Assembly: GCA_013396525.1 (NCBI GenBank)
Contig: VWYX01001134.1
Coordinates: forward strand, 62,001-126,000
Direction: 5' to 3'
DNA: 64,000 bases
DNA from: Chaetorhynchus papuensis
Taxonomy: Eukaryota > Chordata > Aves > Passeriformes > Rhipiduridae
Shown here: positions 10,919 to 22,399 of the stretch, in pieces
Numbering within the stretch: position 1 is the first letter of the stretch
How the letters are laid out: the number at the start of each line of letters is the position of its first letter
Made by a program: the position numbers and the translations under genes
The notes under the pieces: model-generated
The model's input: the letters and a program-made list of their open reading frames with translations, nothing else
What the model was told of the DNA's origin: nothing
Databases searched by the model: none

Positions 10919-13900
10919 TACCCAAATCTCACTGGATAGCCACAAACTCAATGGCTGTCAGAACGGAAATGCACACAAACAGATACGAACAAGGATTGTG
11001 AGGTAGGTGAAGAGTTGCCCAGACGGAAGCAAACCAAAAAAGCCCAATACCAGAGTTTCGATCATGTTGTGTTTCCTTATCAGCAAGGGAAAGGAACAGA
11101 ATCTGGTCAGTTAAAGTAGATGGATCTTTAATTTTTGTTTAACTGGAATCCTCAGTGTGTTAGGAGAGGGGAGGTGCTCCCAGCTGCCAGTTCCAGCGAG
11201 GATGCTGAGTATCACTCGTCCCCTCAGGTCAGAACCTTTGCACCATCAGCTCCAAACACTAAAGAGCCTCAGCAGAGCTGTCACATTCAGTACTTACTGC
11301 AGGAGGCCAGCGAGCCTGTCAAAGGTGTGTAGTTACTCTTGTGAAGGCTTTTCCTCCTCTTTTCACTACACAGAGGGTTCAACTTGTCACAGCCTGAAAT
11401 GCTGTGCAACCACTGAAGCTACTCGGGGGAAAAGGGGAACAAAAAATAGTACAGGAATACGCAATATGGATGTGCAGGAACAGCCCCTGTGCTGAACAGC
11501 TACAGCGCCTCGCTGCTGCTGCTTGGTGGCCGCACATTGGCAGCCGGCACTGGCAGGGCACAGCCTGCACCAGCAGCACTGTGGTGACAGATGGCGTTTG
11601 GTTCTGGGGCTTTTGGATGCCTGCGTGTGTCTAGTGCAGACTGCTGGATTTGCTCCTGACGAGGGTGGTGCCAGGTGCCATTTCAGCAGCTGAGGTACCA
11701 CTGGTCCTTCCCTGCTGTGCTGAACCAGCCCGGTGATGGCGCTCAGGGCTCATCTGATCTGTCCCACCCGTCTGCTCGGGAAAGTCTCGCTCTCCTGCTT
11801 TGCTCCCACGGAGGTGTGGGCGAGCCTGGCTGGTATCCTTGACTGCCCCCGTGTGTTACATTGTCAGTCACTGGGACAGAGGGTGATAAAATACACAGGC
11901 ACCAGAACACTTTTTTTTAAATGAATTTTTTTAAGAAACTGCATACATCAGAGACAAACAATAATTTAAATACCATGCAGTTTCAGTATGTACAAAAACT
12001 AGGACATAGAGATCCAGTTTAATTTTTTCTAGTTATTTACATCATTTTCATACAGCCATAATCTGTTAAATTACAATACTGGAAGAGCACGATTGACAGC
12101 CACCACACTCACTCCTATACAAAGACAAACTATATACATACACTTGGATATCAACTGGAAAATGCAACTGGTGCAGGAGTAACTGGGACACACAGGAACA
12201 CAGGAAATGTGCCCGTCACCTCCTCTTTGTTTACAGAAGTTGTTCCAAGCTCGAGCAGACTGAACACCTGGGAAAAATAATTTGTCCCCTTTTTCTTTCC
12301 TGATTTTTTTATTAGCCTAGTCATCTCCCATGGCTATTTATACAAAGTGATTTTATTTGCAGGCACGTTAGGGAGCCCCCATTCATGTATAACTATGGGT
12401 TTCCACCTTGCCCATCTATTTTTATGAGTGCAAGCTTCACTGGGCATGTAGGAAGTGCTCCCCCCCTCTCTTGGTTTACAGTGTTTGCACTGCACAGGTG
12501 GTGCTGCAGGAATAAGGAAGGGTGAGGTTGGTGAGCAGTCGCAGTGATGACAGAATGCAGTGGTTGTACATGGATTAGGATGAGAGATTTTTGTGCAATG
12601 GGCTCACTGAATGGTTTAACATAAAATAGCTGAAAGTCTATTATGTTCTTTCCCCTGCCTCTTCCTTATCTTCTGATAATGCCCAGAGTGTTCACGAGGA
12701 ATTGCCTAGACACGAAAGTTGGCCTGAGCCCCTTCCCAGCAAACCTGCAGCCTGAAACTTCTTCAGCCTGCAAGTACCCTACACCCTGTGGGGTGTAGGA
12801 TGGGCCAAAGCCACAACGACCACCTTCCCTCTGAGTCAGAATTGTGTCAGCAGGCCCCTGCAACCCTCTGCTGGTGAATAAGTGGGTAGGACGGTGATGT
12901 CACTATTGGGCTTCCTCACCATCACTTTTCCCAAACAATCTAAACTTTTTTGTCCAGATGTTTTGGAATTGCTTTTTCAATCCCCATCATCTCCCCAGCC
13001 ACCCCTTACTCCCCCATTTCCTCTTCATTATTGCACAGGCTGCTGAACAGATGTAAAATACTTGCACATTTTAAGTATTCAGGATTAGGTAGATTATAAC
13101 AAAAATGCTTCTATTCCTTGACTCTAGATTATCATCTCTGGAGATGGATGATTGGAATAGCCATTTTTGTTCCACTTTGACTTTTCCATTCTCCAAATCT
13201 GCTGTCATTTCTTTATTACCTATTAATCTCGTCCTAATCAGAATGAGGATGACTCTGCTAACAGTCTTAGCAGGAATGCCATCATTACATCCTACACATA
13301 ATCCAGGTCAAAGGGAGAAAATCATGACTGTTTGTTGTTTGGTTTTTTCTTTACCCCCAGAAGAATCACAGCTCCTTTGCCGTGGTAGAGATGGCTTTCA
13401 CAGATAAGAAAACAATTCTCAAGAAACAAGATTTATAAAGAAAAGAACCAGCAGTTCCCCAGTCTGTGTGCAACTTGCCATGGATGCCAAAGGTGGGTGT
13501 GCACACTGAGGATACGCTGCCCTGAAAGGCTGTTGTGGAATGCCTTGACAAAGGTTGACTTTGCAAACCACCCAGACCCACTGAAGCTAAAAGCAGATGA
13601 AGGAAGTGTCAGTTCGGTGATACTTACTGCAGTGCCAAACACCTTGTATGGCTTCTTTCTCCTCCCCTTCTCCCTTTTCAGGAATAAGCTCTATTTGCAA
13701 CTGGGGAGAAATATGGCAATTCTTCCGCTTGTGTCCTGGTGTCTGCTCAGCCAGGAGTTAATTAAAAAAAAAACCCAAAGAAATAAGAAAAAACAAGCAT
13801 GGCTGCATGGAGCTGCCCTGGGGACAGCAGGAATCATGGGGCAAAGCTGAGTGTGGCAACTTGCTGAGGGGTCAGCAGGGACCTGCCGTAGGCTCATCCA

Positions 13901-16605
13901 GATGAAGGTGCTGGGGAATGCTTGGCCATCACCCAGGACTTGGCTGTTTTGTGTCTCAACCAGTGCTCAAGGCTTGGGTGCCAGACTAGCAGTGTGGGCA
14001 CTGCTTGGGGCTGTGCCCATGAGGGACAGTGGCAGTGCCCAGACTGACCATTGCCCTGGAGATTCCAGCACTAACAATGGACTGACAGCAATGCGACTTC
14101 CACCTCCCTCCTCTTAATTTTACTAATAAAAATCAAACAAACCCCCACCTTTCCCTCCTACTAGCCTACAAGTCCTGTGATTTCTGCCACCACTGCTCCT
14201 TACATGGCGTCACTTCCATTTCACAGCGATCCTCTAAGCCAGCAATGCCAGGGCAGGTGTGAGATGCATGCTGGGAACACAAGGATTTGTTGTTCTTCAG
14301 AACAGCTCTGTTGCAGAGCCCTTTGCTAATGCAGTGCCTGTGCAGTCAAAAGCATAAAGGCTTTTTTCCTCTTTCTTAAAGCTGAGATGCATTCTTGTAA
14401 GTTGTGTGCATATGTATGTGAATGAACTTATGAAGAGGAACCTGAGGTTTTCATGAAGATAACCCCCGAAGCCGTGTATTCCTGGCTGGTACATTAAGTG
14501 CTCTGTCTCTGCTGCACTGAGCTGATAACATTGCACATTGAAGGCTTTCACTACTGGTGAACTTCCATCTAAAGCAAGTGTGAGCTGGTGATACAGGCAT
14601 CACGGTGTCTTTCCTCAGAAATCCTCACCCAGTCTGGGAAGCACCAGAAACCACCTGGTTTTTACTTTCCTTGGATCTTCCATCCTACAACAGCCAATCC
14701 TCGTTTAATAGCTAACAATCCGTAGCATTGCAAGGATGGCCATGGATGGGAATGAAAAGCTTTTGCTGTCTCTGCTGGAGAGCCAATCTGCGAGGCGCTG
14801 AGTGCCACCACCGAGCGCAGATGGAGGGCATTACCCTTGCTGCCAGCACTGCTGGGGCAGGCTGGGTGCTAGAGCCACTCCATGGGCTACATGCAGGTCC
14901 TGTGGCTGTACTCCTGCATCCAGAGGAGTGAGATGAGGCCTGAGAAGAGGCAGGACTGTTGGCACTACACTGCACTGGCCATTAAATGCTCAAGTGTGAG
15001 AGGCTTCTTGGCGCGCAATAGGGAAGGGCGGTGTTAGCATGGCACAGGGGGAGCTGGACAGGGAGCACAGAAGAGAGGATAGATACATGGAAGACAGTGA
15101 GAAACGAAAAATCAGTAAAAGAATAACAGAAATAACAATTCTGTAGTAAAAAACTTTGGCCTCTCTGTTCACACTGTCAAAGGAAAATAGCTGTTGTGGA
15201 AGAAAAGGTGTCCTGAAGTAATAATCTGGAACTTCTTACAGTAATGTTGCTACAGTGCTTTTGGCCACCATCTCAAAACATGGCATAATAATGTCTTGTA
15301 AGAGCTTGAAAGGAATCCTGACAATGTTTGCCCCAGCTTGCTGGCATTATACTAGTTAAGGACTTAATTCTGGAAGGTGATAGCCTAGGTTCAGAAAAGC
15401 ACTTAACTGTGTTCAGGTTCCAATGAGCCTGTCAGACATATTCTTGAAAGCAGTGAGGCTGTGTGTGCTTCCTCACTGCAGAGCACACGCTTAGGTTGGC
15501 AAGTAAAGCAGGCCCAGAGTGACCAGCTCTCCGAGCTCTGCTTGGTCAGTCTGTGTGTTAAACCACTGTAAGAAAAATAACTTAAAACCAAAATTGAAAC
15601 CCATAAATTCAGAACACCTCTGAATTGCTGTCCTTACGCCTCAGCTGTGGGTACCACCAGTGACAAGTCCCACCACCCATAAGAATGCCCCAGACTCCTT
15701 TTGTCAGGCCAGGTAACACACTTTGTCATGCTTTGCTCAGTGTGAGTTTAGGATCAGTTCTTGAGACACCTGATACAGAGACAGTAGAAATCCTTCATGG
15801 AACCTCCAGGCCCTCCTGTTGTGTGTCCCTCTGCAGAGCTGGAGGGGAATCCCAGCCTTTCCTGCTGCCAGGGGCACGATGCCTCTCGCACAGTCACGAG
15901 GTTTGGGTGTAAGACAAACTAAAAGCGGAGCAGATGCCATGCAGTGACCATGAAGAGATGGGTTTTTGCTCGCTGGTCCTCAATGTTCTTGTCACTTACT
16001 GCTAATGGGCTCATAACTGGGTTTAGAAAATTATACTTGAAAGAGATGGAAAACAAACAGTTGCTAGAACTGAAGCAGCCTTCAGTAGGGAGTCCTGTTC
16101 TGTAGAGGTGATACCTTTTTCTGTTTGGAAGCTGAAAAGCATGTCTACTGACCGGCTGTAAACTTCTCTAGGGAAAGAAATGCCTTTCTAGTCAGATATT
16201 CACAGATGGGCTGGGCCATGGAGTAGTTTTGCTCCTTCATCATCCTCATAAGGTGCTCTCAGCTCGAAAGGAGTGTTTGGTCTAAGTGCTTTAATGTCAT
16301 AGGGGCTCACCTTTTGGAGACTTCACCCAGGCCAAGTGATTCCCTGAACACCATCTCAGGACTCTCTAGAGTTGATGACAGAGGCTTGTCAGGATGAGGG
16401 GTGCCTGAAGACAACAATGGTTGCACCACCAGCTGGGCTTGAACACGTATGGCAAATCCACATGCCGGGAAAGTCCTATACATAGATGCCGAGTCTTGGC
16501 ACGATTCCCACCAGGGGTATTTTCTGTTACTGAAGCTTGAACCAGCAGGTCTGATGATGCTGCAGTACTCATCACATGTAAATACAATTCTCCTTTTCTT
16601 TAATA
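10919..16605 (-). other. Downstream flank or possible distal 3' UTR of PHACTR1
   Basis: No coding exon is recognised. The segment 11380-11870 is GC-rich with repeated CAGC-type content, while 11930-12200 is A/T-rich and, read on the minus strand, looks like 3' UTR sequence. Minus-strand AATAAA hexamers occur at 13217-13212, 12357-12352 and 12313-12308. Whether any of this is transcribed as PHACTR1 3' UTR cannot be decided here. Short open frames on both strands show no domain. Confidence 0.4.
12308..12357 (-). promoter_or_regulatory. Minus-strand poly(A) signal candidates
   Basis: Two AATAAA hexamers on the minus strand (12357-12352 and 12313-12308) are 44 nt apart. They lie in a quiet region about 4.4 kb beyond the PHACTR1 stop codon. 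They are candidates for a distal cleavage site, and the assignment is inference only. Confidence 0.25.
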
Positions 16606-16758
16606 TTTATTTTTCTACTCTTTTTTGTTTTTTTTTTCTTAAAAAGGCAGTTCGGAAGATTTACATTGTACGTAACAGGGAAGTGAATAATACCAGCACT
16701 TATGGTTCCTTTTAGTTATGTTTTGAAGATGGCATAGTAGTCAGGTAGAATTGATCTG
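16606..16758 (-). other. PHACTR1: Proximal 3' UTR of PHACTR1
   Basis: This is untranslated sequence after the TAG stop, down to the first minus-strand AATAAA at 16611-16606. If that signal is used, the 3' UTR is only about 170 nt. A longer UTR reaching 12.3 kb or 10.9 kb is possible. The sequence downstream of the hexamer is only moderately T/G-rich, so use of this site is uncertain. Confidence 0.45.
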
Positions 16759-16774
16759 CTACGGTCTGTGAAAC
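16759..16774 (-). CDS. PHACTR1: PHACTR1 terminal coding exon (RFHRP stop)
   Basis: Only 16 coding bases are present: one base completing an Arg codon, then FHRP and the TAG stop (minus strand, complement of 16759-16761). The acceptor reads GGGTTTCAG on the minus strand. Joined to the previous exon it restores SRHLTRFHRP, the invariant C-terminus of PHACTR1 and PHACTR3. In the PP1-Phactr1 holoenzyme, these last residues help form the remodelled hydrophobic groove that gives substrate specificity. Such a tiny coding portion would be missed by frame-length searches. It is accepted because the splice phase and the family's known ending agree exactly. Confidence 0.93.
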
Positions 16775-18890
16775 CTGAAACCCAAGGGGAAAAAAAAAAA
16801 GAGGAACAGTAAGATAATATCCTCACATGTATATTGCACGTAAAATCATTGGAGAACTAATTGCCATGGTGACACCAGTTCAATTCCTGCAGCACTGACA
16901 TCAGCCATGCTGTCAAGAGGACCCAGAGCAGACAGACATTCACAATTCCTTGGTCCTTGCCAGACTCACAGTTCATAGACATAAGCTGTTTGCACCAAAA
17001 TCTACCAGAGACATTCATACACTTTGGGTCCATCCTATGGGACCCCTGAGTGGGTGACAGCAGATCAGCTCACCCTCTTTCAGGCCATGCAAGGCCTGAT
17101 TCTACAAAAATTGTCTGGTTTAGACAAACCTTATGCTACTCTGCCAGAAAGATTTACATACAGTTTAGCTGTGATTGTTCCTTAATGTTGGAGGCTAAAG
17201 AGACAAATGGAGCTAAAATGGCCACCCTTCCTGCAAGGCACCCTGTGTCAGAAGGCCTGGGCTTGTCAGATCTGCAAATACGTTTTTTTTAAGCTTTGAT
17301 TTTTCACTCTATTATGAATTAATTAATGAGTCCCACTAGTAAAGTGACACTCACATTCTTTGCTCATGCCACTGCCTAATGACATGAAGAGCTCATTACC
17401 TTGCTAATGACTTTATAATGGTGATTTATCTAAGTTTATTTAAGGGAATTACTCTCTTTTGTTTAAGCATGCTTCCTTCAAGTGCGTATTTCCCAAAGCC
17501 ACTTGTCTAACCAGTAAGTCCTACTGTTCTTCAGGCAAAGCCTTATTCCAGTGTCTGTTACATGAGCTATGGCTCTCTGTATGCCTGGCCCAGACTTACT
17601 GAGTCCAAGCTGCTCAGTGGCTTTCAGACACAAACTTTAAAGGGTCACTGCCCACTCCAACATTGGAAGAGAAGGAAAATACTGCGCAGAAACCTGTGAA
17701 AGCCAAGCAGCCGGAGAGACTTCTGGAAAACTAAACCAGTCTGTATGTTGTGGGATGCTAAAGGCTTCATGGAATTCAGTGGAGCTCTCAATGGAGCTTG
17801 ATTACTTGTAGCAACACCCCCTTTAAAACAGCCTCATCCTTTCTACATTTGTCACCTTGCCCTGGAGGAGCCAAATGTCCTTCAAAGGCTCAGTCACCAG
17901 GGTCAACAGATCTAGGCCAAATGTACATCCTAAGGCTTCTCCCAGACCTTGTGGCTCAGGGGTAGCAGGCTTGTCTCTAGCAGCACTCTGTCTTTACAAC
18001 CCCCAGTGCAACCAGCCTAGCACATGCTGGGATGGAGAAGGGACATCGTTTTTGCAAGGTAATATATGCATAATACATGTGGTGAATTTTAATATAATTA
18101 TTAATTTATACACATAAAAATCCCCTAATACAAAATTAATTTTGCCTTAAGCTTTTCTGTATTTTTCCTAAAAGTACCAACTGCATTTTTCATGAGCACT
18201 GAGCTGATGAACACATTAATACAAAGGCAGCTCCAGTTTTGCACCAGATCTCACTTTCACTTGCCTTCAGTACCCAACACTTGTCTTTAAAGCGTTGATT
18301 TGCAAAGGCCTGACTTCAGCCCTAGCCTGTCAGAGAGGAAGGTGGTTGGTTTGGGCTCATGGATAATTCATTCAGTCTCTACCTTTAAAAGAAGCCCAAG
18401 GTGTAAATAATAGTGCCTCTCTTACAGAGTGGATCTTGCCATGCCCCACTTGTCACCCATGGCCAGACATGGAGGACGAGACTGAGAGATCTGTGGGTGG
18501 GAACTGCGTGGTGAGGAACAGCTGCACACTCAGCAGGGCTTAGTGTGCACTCATTCAGACTTTGCTACGTGCTCCTCAAGGGTTCCCCGTCCTCCTTCAG
18601 ACACCAACACTTTTTTCTAGCTTTTGATCTCAGAAGAACAGATATGCAGCATGATGATTTAAAAAAAAAAGAGGTTATACTTCATTAAACGGCACGTGCC
18701 TGCATAACGCCACATAATGGGGCAGCATGTGTTCGTCTGTGTGAGTTGCTTTTACAGCCTGTGATTCTAAATGTTGTCTAGACCTCATGGTGTGTTCAGT
18801 GCATGCTGGAGAAACAGCTGACAGCTTTGGGTTTTTTTTGAAAACAGCAGTATTCATTTATAGTTTTAAAAAATTAATCTCTCAGCTTAC
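16775..18890 (-). other. PHACTR1 intron (last)
   Basis: This 2.1-kb intron has a GTAAGC donor at its upstream (right) end and a TTTCAG acceptor. It contains an A-run near 16789, another near 18660, and an AT-rich block at 17310-17460 with several TAAT/ATTA motifs. No mobile element is recognised. Confidence 0.8.
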
Positions 18891-18967
18891 CTTGTTAGAT
18901 GCCTACTTAATTCATGAACTTCCATTTCAGAGCTTTTAAATTCATTAAGCTCTTTTCGAATGGCTGC
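18891..18967 (-). CDS. PHACTR1: PHACTR1 coding exon, C-terminal helix
   Basis: This 77-nt exon (25 codons plus two bases) lies between a TTTGCAG acceptor and a GTAAGC donor on the minus strand. The translation begins AAIRKELNEFKSSEMEVHE and ends LSRHLT, the helical tail that follows the PP1-binding segment in all PHACTR proteins. It extends from the TAADK sequence of the preceding exon and leads into the RFHRP terminus. It contains no stop or frameshift, and it is too short to appear as a long open frame. The SS in KSSEM is a small paralogue or species difference (my recollection of mammalian PHACTR1 is KSTEM). Confidence 0.95.
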
Positions 18968-21900
18968 CTGCAAAGGACAAATAAACTCATAAATGTATAA
19001 ATGAGAGAGATCAAAAAAAGTTCACTTTGTTCTCAAAACAGTATATTAAAAGTAAAGCAGATAACATCAGAGAGAAAAAGACAAACACAAAGACTTTAAA
19101 ATGTGAAAAGGAACAGAGATAAGCATGTTCTAAATCACATAAAGGGAAGAGAGATGCTTCAATGGAATAGCTCAATTTGAAAACATGTCACAGACAATGC
19201 AGGTACAGAACCCAATTCTGGCTTATTGTGTAAACATTTACATGCACAAAATCCAAATTAGTGCAAGCATGAGGAAACAAATGTGCACTGCAGTTTGTGA
19301 AACACTGTGATCTGTTCCAGAGCTGGACTGTGACTAGACTGGGCCCAGATCCTGACAGACTTGTGTTTGAGATGTCTTCTGCATCTATTGGTCCTGAATT
19401 TCCTCAGGTGAAGTTACCTAAAGCGACTGATCTTACTTGGGAAGGAAAGAGGGATACCCGGCTCCCTGCCCTCTACTCTGCCTCGAGCTGTGCCCCTCTG
19501 CCCTGCTCCTCCCTTCTGACCCAGCTGTGCTATTTATTGAACTGATCCAACAAATTAACCCAGCAGAAACCCTGCCATGGTGTGGTGGTATTCAGCCTCT
19601 GTGGCTTGTCTGTGAGGGAAAAGCAAACCAGGGGCACTGGCAGGAAGAGAAGTATTGAAGAATAAAAAAACAGAGGGGGTGACTTGGAGGGACTCAGCTG
19701 CATGGCAGAGATGGTGCTCAGCACAAATGGCTCAAGTCCCAGGCCCAAAGTCAAGACCTCTGACAGCACTGTGATATTTGTAGCTCATGAGTGATTTCAC
19801 TGTGAGCATTTGGAGGGGATGTGCAAGGTGTCTGCTGTGGTGAAACGCTCCCATGGGTCCCAGGTGTGTGCACTGCCTTTCTGTGTGATGCTGAAAACAT
19901 CAGCATCAGAGGTGGAAAGGGGGTGTTCCAGTAAGTGGTATTTGTGTCTGTCATGAATTTTTCTCAGTGAAGGAAATCTAAACCAGTATGAGTAGCATGA
20001 GCCCAAAACAGCACTTTTGCAACAGCCACTGATTCGGTCACCAACTACCTTTGCTTTGACAAGCCCTAAGTGATGGATTTTGCAAGTGTTTTTCTACAGA
20101 AAAGGCCCTTTCTGCTCCTTCTGCACAGCTTTGGTTTCTTATTTCCCTTAGAAGTGCCTGTCAGGCGCTGCCTCATCCATCAGGACAGAGTGATGGCTAT
20201 GCAGCAGCTCCAGGGCTGCCTTCAGCAGACCAATCTGCTACTGAAGTGACTCTGAAGGAGGCCACAGGGGCCCCTGATTCCTACAGGGACTGAGATCTAT
20301 TCGGCCCTCCATCCCTCGTCCGTTGGAGAGATGCAAAAATGTCCTTTTCCTTCCCCCAAGAGTCAGACCTACTAAAGATAAACTCTGACTGAAGGCAGTT
20401 CCCTTCACCCAGTACAAAGAGCAAGATTTACCGGCAAACAGAAAAGCCCATTGCTAAAATCTGTTTTTGCAATAAATCTGGCCTGTGCTGACCAGTGAAG
20501 ACAGCTATTGAGTTACAGCTCTGGAAGAAAATAATCTTATATAGGATGATACAGCTTTGTTTCAATTTGTCTGGCTATTTTTTCCAACAGTGGACATAGT
20601 GTTGAGGAAAAGCAGGTCATCTGAATGGCAGAAATCAGAATACTGCCCACAGATCCAAACAAAAAGCAATTTATCTGCTTCCTTATGCCATAAAGGGCAT
20701 TAATATTAGAATGACAAACATCTCTTCTTCTGATGGTGCTTTGCTGAGAAAAGGTTAATTTGAAGGACTTAACCCTTTTCTCTGACTACTGAACTTGCAT
20801 ATGCATTATAAAAAAAGTGACATCAAAGCCTTAATACTAAACTCTTTACTAGGTTACATTTAATAGTGGTATTTAGTGCTTGTTCTTCTCAGAAACATAG
20901 GATGAGGAAGGACTTGTCTGGAAATCAAATCTCCATGCCCAGCAGAAGTTTCTCCATGCATTTCATCCCAGAGAGGGATCTCTCAAAGGCTGCAGAACCA
21001 GTTGGGAGATTTATTCCTTCCCTCATCTACCAATTAAGAGAATAAAAGTAAGTCAGTTGACTAATATCTTATCAAAGATGGGGAGGAAAAATGAGAAAAG
21101 CTAATTTAACCCAGTATATTATGGTCTTTGGACAGTCCAGAGGAAGCTTTTCTTTTTTTCAGATCAGTTTATGTTACATTAACTTAACCAAAGCTAAACT
21201 GAAAAAAATTCCTCTATTGAGGAGGAGACCAATGTCACAAAACTATACAAGCCCTTTGGATGAATTATACAAGTATAACAGGCTGTCCTGTGTGAATAAA
21301 ACCAAGAGCACCATAGATGAATGGCACGGCTGGAAATTCTGCTGATTCTCTAAACATTGGACATCATGCTCTCCATTGCTGAATGAGCGAATTCCATGGC
21401 AAAGAAATAGTCAAGGCTTGAATTCAGGTATCTGAAAGTCTTTAAAAGTACAAGAGCATCATAGAGTGACTGTAAGATTCATGACTGAGTCACTGAGCCT
21501 CATAGTCCTCGCTTCTTATAATGTCCATAAAATCTTCTAGATCTTTTTCCTGAGGTCTCATTAAGACCCTCAGCATGTGACTGATATAATTTGCCAGCAA
21601 TTTAACCCCTCTGCCATCAATGGCAACACCAGAGACATCATTTAGTGGAAGTTCCACCAGTGCTCAGAGGGCAGTGCCATCAATACCAAACGTGTGTCTT
21701 TTTTTCATCTGTAGCTCTTGTGTGATTTCAGTTCAGTGCTTAAAATACTCTGTGGCAGAAAGCTTGAGAAAAGGCCCCTGTTGTAACACAGTAGAGAGAA
21801 GTGACCTGGCTTTGGAGGGATGGAGGTACCTTTGCCAAATGGACCTGCTGGCATTTCCACACCCAAGCCTGTCCTGGCACAGCCATTCTGGCACACGCTC

Positions 21901-22258
21901 CTGTCTCACTGCTCTGCTAAGTCTTGACAGAGCTCTCAGCTGGCAGCATAATGTGGCAAAACCAAAACCAACAAACAAATAACAGGGCTGTCAGCAAGAC
22001 CTCTCCTCAAGGGGCTTGGGTTTCCTCCCCTCTCCTGGTTTCCACGCATACAGAAACCTTCTTGACAAAGATTTATGCTTCAAACAAACAAACAAACCAA
22101 CCTTGTGAATGGGAAAAAACCACAGGTGTTTTGGGAAGGGATGTCAGGTGGATGTTTACTCCTTGACAGCCATGGGGCCTGTGAGACCCAAGGGATGCTG
22201 TTTGCCACAACACGCTCTGGCTGTTCAGGCTATGCTCTCCCAGAGTTGCCTCACTTAC
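18968..22258 (-). other. PHACTR1 intron
   Basis: This 3.3-kb intron runs from GTAAGTGA (right end) to TTTGCAG. It contains a small perfect hairpin at 19887-19907 and no recognisable mobile element or nested gene. Open frames of up to about 120 codons at its right-hand end (21620-21982, +) have no family resemblance. Confidence 0.75.
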
Positions 22259-22399
22259 TTTGTCGGCGGCTGTGAGTCGTGTCCAGGGCTTGTCCGCCCT
22301 CCTGTCATAGTCCTGCGCGTCTGCCACTTCCACGTAGTCACTGAAGCGGATGAGGATCTTCCTCTCACGCAGCTCTTCTACTGTGGGCCTTTGACTCAG
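22259..22399 (-). CDS. PHACTR1: PHACTR1 coding exon: RPEL4 and PP1-binding segment
   Basis: This 141-nt exon (47 codons, phase 0 at both ends) starts exactly at the last RPEL motif. The motif reads LSQRPTVEELRERKIL and binds one G-actin. It continues into the PP1-docking sequence: LIRF is the RVxF-type element, YV follows as the hydrophobic pair, and a basic and Trp element (RRADKPW) comes after. This is the RVxF-phi-phi-R-W string through which Phactr proteins wrap around PP1. Actin and PP1 compete, so PP1 targeting rises when G-actin falls. The acceptor is CTGCAG and the donor GTAAGT. All key residues (R, P, E, L of RPEL; the F of LIRF; the W) are intact, and the exon ends TRLTAADK. Confidence 0.97.
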
